From NCBI RefSeq assembly GCF_001298675.1, contig NZ_CYIG01000001.1, positions 62,001-126,000 on the forward strand: a stretch of DNA of 64,000 nucleotides. The letters run 5' to 3'. Origin of the DNA: Paenacidovorax caeni (lineage in GTDB: Bacteria; Pseudomonadota; Gammaproteobacteria; Burkholderiales; Burkholderiaceae_C). The position numbers and the translations under genes were made by a program. The notes under the pieces were generated by a model. The model had not been told where the DNA came from, searched no databases, and was given only the letters and a program-made list of their open reading frames with translations. Positions 58,402-64,000 of the stretch are shown one piece after another (the stretch's first letter is position 1; each line of letters begins with the position of its first letter).

Positions 58402-58606
58402 TTTTCCACCGAAACTGCAAGCGCTACCAGCAAGAACTATAGGAAAGCTATAGGAACACCCTATAGGTATAGACAAGGGGTGATCTATCGAACCGACGAG
58501 GGGCGATCTAACGAACCCGCCCCAGAACACAATCAGGGGCGATGTATCGAGCCATCAAGGGGCGATATAACGAGGACAACCCGAGCAGAACACAGTCTTG
58601 TCCACA
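58402..58606. other. candidate plasmid-type replication origin with iterons
   Basis: Four direct repeats of a 19-bp word (AGGGGCGATCTAACGAACC and variants) start at 58476, 58499, 58535 and 58558, so spacings are 23, 36 and 23 bp. DnaA-box-like sites flank them at 58402 (TTTTCCACC) and 58598 (TTGTCCACA), each one base off TTWTNCACA. CTATAGG occurs three times at 58437-58467. The AT-rich inverted repeat at 58326 lies beside it. This 320-bp gap (58302-58621) holds no gene. The origin function is inferred from repeats plus the RepA at the other end. Confidence 0.5.
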
Positions 58607-58621
58607 GCCCAGGTGGCCCAG

Positions 58622-59713
58622 CTACCCCAGCTTCTTCGCCAGGTCTTCGGCACGCGGATGGTAGTAACGCTTGAGCATCCGCAAGTCCTTGTGACCGGTC
58701 ACGGCGGACAGCTCCAGGACGTTGCTCAGCTTTTCCGACAAGCGCGATGCAGCTTCGTGGCGGGTGTCATGGAAATGGACATCCTCCAGAAAGCCACGAA
58801 CAGGGCGTTTACTGGCTGCTCGGCAGTCTTCCTTGTACTGCTGCTGGGCACGTTCCAGGGCGCGCTTGAATCCTTTGCGCAGCGCCATTGCTGTCGTCTG
58901 GAACACCGGCCCCTCATGGGCATTGTTTGCACCAGCCAAGCCCTGTAACTCCTGCAGGATCGCCACAGCCTTGCGCGACAAGGGCACCATACGCGAATCG
59001 CCATTCTTGGTGTCGGGCAGGAAGGCCGTCTGCCTGTCCAGATTCACACACTCCCAACGCAATGACAACAGCTCCCCTCGGCGCATGGCCGTCTCCACAG
59101 CCAACTCCACCAAGGGCTGCAGCCAGGGGTTACGTGCACCCTTACTGAACGTGCCATCGGTCAGACGTTCACCGCCCGTCAAAGCGGCGAGCAGGTACAC
59201 CATCTCCTCATCCGAAAAGCGCCTATCCCTGGCTTTGGCCTTCTCCGGTCGCCGCACCAAGGGGATGGGATTTTCGATGTGAATACCCCACTCACGCCGC
59301 GCGTGATTGATTGCCGCCGACAGAATGTCGATCTCACGGTTGACCGTCGCCCCGCTGACCTGCTTGAGGCGACGGTCACGCCAGGCGGCAACAATCGAAC
59401 TACTCAAGGCCGAAGTCTTGATCTGGGTAAGGGCAGCATCCTTGAGCAAGACCTTGATCTTGGTGGCCTCCATCGCTGCAGATTTCTTCTGCGGCGTGAC
59501 CTCCTGCTCATACCGCAAGAGGATGTCGGCCAAGGTGTTGCGCTCGGCCTCCCGGCGGTCGATAAAACCGGTCGTCTCCAGCTCGCGCTCCATCGCGCGA
59601 ACCCAGCGTTCAGCGTCCTCTTTGTAGGAGAAGGTTCGTGATTGCGCAGGGAAGCCACGGCGTCTGACCTTGGCCTGCCACTGCAACTCTCCGCGTTTTG
59701 TAATAGTGCCCAC
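58622..59713 (-). CDS. int: tyrosine integrase of the island
   Basis: A 363-residue phage-type integrase. An N-terminal arm-binding region (GELQWQAKVRRRGFPAQSRT) and a core-binding helical domain precede the catalytic domain. The full set of catalytic residues is visible: R211 (AMRRGELL), K236 (DTKNGDSR), H315 and R318 (FHDTRHEAASR), H341 (TGHKD) and the nucleophile at Y350 or Y351 (KRYYHPRAE). It lies 75 bp from attR and reads away from it, the usual place for an integrase specific for a tRNA gene. Confidence 0.93.
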   Translation of the reverse strand: MGTITKRGELQWQAKVRRRGFPAQSRTFSYKEDAERWVRAMERELETTGFIDRREAERNTLADILLRYEQEVTPQKKSAAMEATKIKVLLKDAALTQIKTSALSSSIVAAWRDRRLKQVSGATVNREIDILSAAINHARREWGIHIENPIPLVRRPEKAKARDRRFSDEEMVYLLAALTGGERLTDGTFSKGARNPWLQPLVELAVETAMRRGELLSLRWECVNLDRQTAFLPDTKNGDSRMVPLSRKAVAILQELQGLAGANNAHEGPVFQTTAMALRKGFKRALERAQQQYKEDCRAASKRPVRGFLEDVHFHDTRHEAASRLSEKLSNVLELSAVTGHKDLRMLKRYYHPRAEDLAKKLG

Positions 59714-59788
59714 CGGCCCGTGTCCCCGAAGTGTCCCAAATAATGGATTTCATCGTACAACACGTTGATTTCATTGACAATGATCAGG

Positions 59789-59835
59789 CGTTCGGGACGT
59801 AGAGGCCGGAGGTTCGAATCCTCTCACCCCGACCA
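59789..59835 (+). repeat. attR: right 47-bp direct repeat of the island
   Basis: An exact copy of the tRNA-Pro 3' end (21337-21383). The sequence to its left is foreign to the tRNA, so this copy is not a gene. The 310 bp between the integrase start and pilB (59714-60023) hold this repeat, the old terminator and the pilB leader. Confidence 0.95.
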
Positions 59836-59842
59836 AATATCT

Positions 59843-59877
59843 AAAGCCCAGCCGCCTTTAAAGCGGCTGGGCTTTTT
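59843..59877 (+). terminator. native tRNA-Pro terminator, displaced by the island
   Basis: Arms AAAGCCCAGCCGC and GCGGCTGGGCTTT close a perfect stem followed by a T tract, 7 bp after attR. Before integration this would have been directly behind tRNA-Pro. Confidence 0.85.
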
Positions 59878-60023
59878 GCATTGCACAAACAAAAGCACAA
59901 CCCTTCCACAAAACCGCAACAGCTACAAGTTATGTAGCAATTCCACGCATTTCCAGGCTGTACATACACCCACGCTATCGGCGATGATAGGATCGTTTGT
60001 CACCTCAAAACGTTTTCGGTTAC

Positions 60024-61760
60024 ATGGCAGCTGTTGATACCGCACAAAAAGACGCTCCGGCCGTCGCCCTCCCCGGCTTGGGGCGGGCCTTGATGTCTGC
60101 GGGCAAATTGACGCAAAAAGCCGCCGAGGAAATTTACAAAAAATCACAGACCAGCAAAACAAGCTTTATTGCCGAGGTTACAGGCTCCGGTGCCGTCTCG
60201 GCAGCGGACGTTGCATACACCATGGCCACCATGTTTGGTGCCCCGTTGCTGGATCTGGCAGCATTTGACCCTGCGCGGCTGCCCAAGGATTTGCTGGACG
60301 CCAAAATCTGCCAAGCCTATCGGGTGCTGCCGCTGAGCAAGCGCAACAACCGCCTGATCGTGGCGACAGCAGACCCAACCGACCAGGAGGCTGCAGAAAA
60401 GATCAAGTTCACCACGCAAATGGGTGTGGACTGGATCATTGCCGAATACGACAAACTCACCAAACTCGTAGAGGCGGCCTCGAAGAGTGTGAGTGAATCG
60501 ATGGAGTCGCTGACCAGTGGTGGCGACTTCGAATTCGGCGACATCAACGTCGAGGAGTCCACGGAATCCAACGAGGCAGAAACCTCGGACGTGGAAGATG
60601 CACCAGTCGTCAAGTTCTTGCACAAGATGCTGATTGATGCGTTCAACATGCGCGCATCGGACTTGCACTTTGAGCCTTACGAACACACCTATCGCGTGCG
60701 CTTTCGCGTTGATGGCGAATTGCGGGAGATCGCCTCCCCCCCCATCGCCATCAAGGACAAGCTTGCCTCCCGCATCAAGGTGATCTCACGCCTGGACATC
60801 TCGGAAAAGCGCATTCCCCAAGATGGCCGCATGAAGCTCAAGGTCGGCCCCGATCGGGTGATTGATTTCCGCGTTAGTACCCTGCCGACATTGTTCGGCG
60901 AGAAGATCGTGATCCGTATCCTGGATCCGAGCAGTGCCAAGTTGGGAATCGATGCGCTGGGCTACGAGCCTGAGGAGAAAGCACGCCTGCTGCATGCGAT
61001 TGGGCGGCCCTACGGCATGATTCTGGTTACCGGCCCCACGGGTTCGGGCAAAACGGTGTCGCTTTACACCTGCCTGAATCTGTTGAACAAGCCAGGGGTG
61101 AACATCGCGACGGCGGAAGACCCCTCGGAAATCAACATGCCTGGCGTCAACCAGGTCAACGTCAATGAAAAGGCCGGCCTGACCTTTGCTGCGGCACTGA
61201 AGTCATTTCTGCGCCAGGATCCCGACATCATCATGGTCGGCGAAATCCGTGACCTTGAAACTGCGGACATCGCGATAAAGGCGGCACAAACCGGTCACTT
61301 GGTGTTGTCAACGCTGCACACGAACGATGCGCCCACCACGCTCACCCGTATGCGGAATATGGGCATCGCCCCCTTCAACATTGCCTCCAGCGTGATCCTG
61401 ATCACTGCGCAGCGCCTTGCCCGTCGGCTGTGCGCCCAGTGCAAAGCACCAGCGGATATTCCCCATGAAGCCCTGATTGAGGCGGGATACAGCGACAGCG
61501 AAATCGACGGCAGTTGGGTTACCTACCGGCCTGTAGGCTGTTCCGCCTGCAACAATGGCTACAAAGGGCGGGTCGGCATCTACCAGGTCATGCCGATTTC
61601 CGAGGAGATGCAGCGCATCATCTTGCAGGACGGCAGTGCGCTCGAAATTGCCGAGCAGGCCAAACGCGAAGGGGTGCGCTCCTTGCGCGAATCCGGACTG
61701 CACAAGGCCAAGATGGGGCTGACCTCACTTGAAGAGGTGCTGGCTGTCACCAACGAATAA
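60024..61760 (+). CDS. pilB: type IV pilus assembly ATPase PilB
   Basis: A 578-residue hexameric ATPase that powers pilus extension at the inner membrane. The N-terminal N1 (T2SSE_N) domain is followed by the ATPase with Walker A GPTGSGKT (residues 337-344), the Asp box, Walker B region [15 protein letters not shown] and the His box ([14 protein letters not shown]). A tetracysteine zinc site, CAQCKAP with [11 protein letters not shown], lies near the end. I chose ATG 60024 ([10 protein letters not shown]); the frame is open to 59997. It leads pilB-pilC-pilD-coaE. Confidence 0.95.
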   Translation: MAAVDTAQKDAPAVALPGLGRALMSAGKLTQKAAEEIYKKSQTSKTSFIAEVTGSGAVSAADVAYTMATMFGAPLLDLAAFDPARLPKDLLDAKICQAYRVLPLSKRNNRLIVATADPTDQEAAEKIKFTTQMGVDWIIAEYDKLTKLVEAASKSVSESMESLTSGGDFEFGDINVEESTESNEAETSDVEDAPVVKFLHKMLIDAFNMRASDLHFEPYEHTYRVRFRVDGELREIASPPIAIKDKLASRIKVISRLDISEKRIPQDGRMKLKVGPDRVIDFRVSTLPTLFGEKIVIRILDPSSAKLGIDALGYEPEEKARLLHAIGRPYGMILVTGPTGSGKTVSLYTCLNLLNKPGVNIATAEDPSEINMPGVNQVNVNEKAGLTFAAALKSFLRQDPDIIMVGEIRDLETADIAIKAAQTGHLVLSTLHTNDAPTTLTRMRNMGIAPFNIASSVILITAQRLARRLCAQCKAPADIPHEALIEAGYSDSEIDGSWVTYRPVGCSACNNGYKGRVGIYQVMPISEEMQRIILQDGSALEIAEQAKREGVRSLRESGLHKAKMGLTSLEEVLAVTNE

Positions 61761-61798
61761 CAAGTAGCAGCAACCACAGGGAACTACGAGGGAGCACC

Positions 61799-63016
61799 AT
61801 GGCAACCGCAGCATCCAAGGACATCAAGGATTTCGTCTTCGAATGGGAAGGCAAGGATCGCCACGGCAAGATCGTACGGGGAGAAATACGCGCCGTTGGC
61901 GAAAACCAAGTCCAGGCCACTTTGCGACGCCAAGGGGTTTTGCCCACCAAAATAAAGAAACGGCGCATGCGCGCGGGCAAAAAAATCAAGCCCAAGGATA
62001 TCGCGCTGTTCACCCGCCAGATGGCTACGATGATGAAGGCGGGTGTGCCCTTGCTGCAAGCTTTCGATATTGTGGGGCGCGGGAACGCCAATGCCAGCGT
62101 AACCAAGTTGCTCAACGATATCCGTTCGGATGTCGAAACTGGAACCTCGCTGAACGCCGCCTTTCGTAAATACCCAATGTATTTCAACAGTCTCTACTGC
62201 AACCTGGTTGAGGCTGGTGAGGCTGCCGGTATTCTTGAAACCCTGCTTGACCGGCTGGCGGCCTACATGGAGAAAACGGAAGCCATCAAAGCCAAGATCA
62301 AATCGGCACTGATGTATCCGATCTCAGTGATCATCGTGGCTTTCGTCGTGGTCACCGTCATCATGATCTTCGTGATTCCGGCATTCAAGGAAGTGTTCAC
62401 CTCATTTGGAGCCGACCTGCCAGCACCCACGCTTTTCGTGATGGGTATGAGCGAAATTTTCGTGAAATGGTGGTGGCTGATCTTCGGCATCATCGGCGGC
62501 GGTGGCTATTTCTTCATGCAAGCCTGGAAGCGCAGCGAGAAAATGCAGATCGCCATGGACCGATGGCTGCTGCGCATTCCCATCTTTGGCGCATTGATCG
62601 ACAAAGCCGCAGTAGCGCGCTGGACACGTACGCTCTCCACGATGTTCGCCGCCGGGGTGCCTCTCGTCGAAGCACTCGATTCCGTTGGCGGTGCTGCCGG
62701 CAACGCGGTATATGCCATGGCCACGGACAAGATCCAACAGGAAGTCTCCACAGGTACCAGCCTAACCGCAGCCATGGGCAACGCCAACGTCTTCCCCACC
62801 ATGGTGCTGCAAATGTGCGCCATCGGTGAAGAGTCAGGCTCCATCGACCACATGCTCGGTAAAGCAGCGGATTTCTACGAAGAAGAAGTCGATGACATGG
62901 TGGCCGGCCTGTCGAGCCTGCTAGAGCCCATCATCATCGTTTTCCTGGGCGGTCTGATCGGCGGCATCGTGGTGTCCATGTACCTGCCCATCTTCAAACT
63001 CGGTCAAGTGGTCTGA
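61799..63016 (+). CDS. pilC: type IV pilus inner-membrane platform protein PilC
   Basis: A 405-residue membrane protein with the duplicated T2SSF domain (FTRQMATMMKAGVPLLQAFD in the first copy, WTRTLSTMFAAGVPLVEALD in the second). Membrane helices are seen around ISVIIVAFVVVTVIMIFVI, WWWLIFGIIGGGGYFFM and the C-terminal IIIVFLGGLIGGIVVSMYLP. It docks PilB on the membrane. Its stop shares a base with the pilD start (TGATG). Confidence 0.96.
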   Translation: MATAASKDIKDFVFEWEGKDRHGKIVRGEIRAVGENQVQATLRRQGVLPTKIKKRRMRAGKKIKPKDIALFTRQMATMMKAGVPLLQAFDIVGRGNANASVTKLLNDIRSDVETGTSLNAAFRKYPMYFNSLYCNLVEAGEAAGILETLLDRLAAYMEKTEAIKAKIKSALMYPISVIIVAFVVVTVIMIFVIPAFKEVFTSFGADLPAPTLFVMGMSEIFVKWWWLIFGIIGGGGYFFMQAWKRSEKMQIAMDRWLLRIPIFGALIDKAAVARWTRTLSTMFAAGVPLVEALDSVGGAAGNAVYAMATDKIQQEVSTGTSLTAAMGNANVFPTMVLQMCAIGEESGSIDHMLGKAADFYEEEVDDMVAGLSSLLEPIIIVFLGGLIGGIVVSMYLPIFKLGQVV

Positions 63017-63882
63017 TGGTGTTCGATCCTTGGGCCAGCGCTGCCTTGGCTGGTATTTTCGGTCTGCTCATCGGCAGTTTCCTCAACGTCGTTATCCACC
63101 GCCTGCCCAAAATGCTGGAACAGCAATGGGCCGCCGAATATGCCCACTACGCTGCCGAAGGCGCTGAAGCATCCGAGGCGCAGGCGCCTGCCATCAGCCT
63201 GTCGCACCCCCGCTCAGCCTGCCCGAACTGCGGCCACGCAATCCGCTGGTACCAGAACATCCCCGTCCTCAGCTACCTGGCTTTGCGTGGGCGCTGCGCG
63301 GGCTGCGCCAAACGCATTAGCCTGCGCTACCCGCTGGTCGAACTGATCACGGCGGCACTGTTCGCTTTTTGCGCATGGCGCTGGGGCGTCACGCCCACGG
63401 GGGCGGCGTGGTGCCTGTTCTGTGCAGTCATCGTGGCCTTGGCGGCGATCGACTGGGACACGACCTTGCTGCCGGACGACCTCACCCTCCCATTGCTTTG
63501 GGCCGGGCTGCTGGCTGCGGCGCTGCAGTGGACCGACGTACCGCTTTTTTCGGCGGTCATGGGTGCTGCGGCCGGTTATCTGTCCCTCTGGTCGGTGTAT
63601 TGGGGGTTCAAGCTGGCCACTGGCAAGGAGGGCATGGGGTATGGCGACTTCAAGCTTTTCGCCGCACTGGGGGCCTGGTTCGGCTGGCAGGCCCTGGTAC
63701 CTATCATTCTGATGGCCTCTGTCATCGGCGCCATCGTCGGCATCGCCATGAAGTTGACCAGCGGGCTGCGCGAGGGCGGCTACGTTCCCTTCGGCCCCTT
63801 CCTGGCTGGAGCCGGGCTCACCGCCCTGGTTTTCGGGCCACAGGCCGTGATGCAGCAATTTCTGGGCTGGCTGGGACTGTGA
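63016..63882 (+). CDS. pilD: prepilin peptidase PilD
   Basis: A 288-residue membrane aspartic protease that cleaves and N-methylates prepilins. A zinc-binding cytoplasmic loop has two CxxC pairs (SACPNCGHAIRW and GRCAGCAKRI). The catalytic aspartates are in AAIDWDTTLLPDDLTLP and in GMGYGDFKLFAALG. About eight hydrophobic helices are predicted. It is coupled to pilC, and its stop overlaps the coaE GTG start. Confidence 0.95.
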   Translation: MVFDPWASAALAGIFGLLIGSFLNVVIHRLPKMLEQQWAAEYAHYAAEGAEASEAQAPAISLSHPRSACPNCGHAIRWYQNIPVLSYLALRGRCAGCAKRISLRYPLVELITAALFAFCAWRWGVTPTGAAWCLFCAVIVALAAIDWDTTLLPDDLTLPLLWAGLLAAALQWTDVPLFSAVMGAAAGYLSLWSVYWGFKLATGKEGMGYGDFKLFAALGAWFGWQALVPIILMASVIGAIVGIAMKLTSGLREGGYVPFGPFLAGAGLTALVFGPQAVMQQFLGWLGL

Positions 63883-64000
63883 CGCCCCCTCCCTCCATGG
63901 TGCGACTGGGCGTGACGGGTGGCATTGGCAGCGGCAAGAGCACGCTGGCGAGCATGCTTGCGCAACGTGGTGCGGCCTGGATTGATGCCGACCAGATTGC
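63879..64000 (+). CDS. coaE: dephospho-CoA kinase, partial (C-terminus outside window)
   Basis: The first 40 residues are visible. The P-loop GVTGGIGSGKSTLASMLAQR and the following AAWIDADQI are typical of CoaE, which phosphorylates dephospho-CoA in the last step of coenzyme A synthesis. GTG 63879 overlaps the pilD stop (GTGA); ATG 63897 is the alternative start. The pilBCD-coaE order is common in proteobacteria. Confidence 0.9.
   Translation, partial: MTPPPSMVRLGVTGGIGSGKSTLASMLAQRGAAWIDADQI

Larger units (their letters stand above)
21384..59835. mobile_element. 38.45-kb integrative island in tRNA-Pro, defence cargo
   Basis: It is bounded by the 47-bp att repeats with a tyrosine integrase (58622-59713) next to attR. 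It carries a plasmid-type repA operon on the left, iteron-like repeats on the right, and between them MADS, a Mokosh-like locus, two toxin-antitoxin pairs and other accessory genes. No relaxase, coupling protein or type IV secretion gene is seen. The dispersed palindrome found five times in the core part is absent here. Base composition is visibly less GC-rich than the flanks, especially at 47.7-55.5 kb. Confidence 0.93.

Noticed and set aside
58476-58576. CRISPR array
   Set aside because: There are only four 19-bp imperfect repeats, with gaps of 4 to 17 bp, no spacers of regular size and no cas genes. An iteron reading fits better.
59789-59835. Second tRNA-Pro gene at the right end
   Set aside because: Only the 3' 47 bases are present. 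The acceptor 5' strand and D-arm are missing, so it is an attachment-site copy.
21384-59835. Prophage or conjugative element
   Set aside because: No capsid, tail, terminase or lysis genes and no relaxase or type IV secretion genes are seen.

Overview
The window is a high-GC betaproteobacterial chromosome segment, most like the family Comamonadaceae (Acidovorax, Alicycliphilus or Comamonas relatives). This rests on the gene neighbourhoods (ugpBAECQ; hemA-prfA-prmC-grxD; rplU-rpmA-obgE-proB; pilBCD-coaE), on protein character, and on five copies of a short imperfect palindrome that I associate from memory with that family. The species cannot be named from the sequence alone.

Region 1, 1-21.4 kb, is core genome. 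It holds a partial DUF3683/FAD oxidoreductase and serA, a glycerol-3-phosphate/glycerophosphodiester uptake operon (ugpB, A, E, C, Q), hemA, prfA, prmC, grxD, a CNNM/CorC-type membrane protein, a lytic transglycosylase overlapping proS, rppH, proB, obgE, rpmA, rplU, ispB and a tRNA-Pro(CGG).

Region 2, 21.38-59.84 kb, is a 38.45-kb mobile island inserted in the 3' half of tRNA-Pro. A perfect 47-bp direct repeat of the tRNA end (21337-21383 and 59789-59835) bounds it, and a tyrosine integrase sits beside the right repeat. At its left end is a three-gene overlapping operon: an AlpA-like DNA-binding protein, a plasmid-type RepA and a second tyrosine recombinase. At its right end, beside the integrase, are four iteron-like repeats flanked by DnaA-box-like sites. 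Circularisation would bring repA and this putative origin together, so the island may be an integrating plasmid. I see no conjugation genes.

The cargo is almost all defence. (a) A complete eight-gene operon on the minus strand (41.6 to 24.6 kb) matches the methylation-associated defence system MADS: helix-turn-helix Mad1, DNA methyltransferase Mad2, AAA ATPase Mad3, Mad4, specificity subunit Mad5, NERD/kinase/P-loop Mad6, Mad7 and HerA/FtsK-like Mad8. (b) A frameshifted hipA, a metallophosphoesterase and an unknown gene lie divergent from a four-gene operon of unknown function that includes an exported protein and a lipoprotein. (c) A Mokosh type I-like pair (pseudokinase-helicase plus PLD protein) is preceded by a small hydrophobic protein and a large Nudix protein. 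(d) There are two helix-turn-helix/nucleotidyltransferase pairs of the AbiE toxin-antitoxin kind. (e) At 55.5 kb is a mosaic relic made of pieces of two other island loci.

Region 3, 59.84-64 kb, returns to core genome: the displaced tRNA-Pro terminator, then pilB, pilC, pilD and the start of coaE.

MADS and Mokosh are known systems that I recognise by gene order and motifs, not by a search. The least explained items are the candidate origin in the island, the Nudix/small-protein extension of the Mokosh locus, the 45.3-47.7 kb operon with its decayed duplicate, and a 16-bp perfect inverted repeat upstream of MADS.
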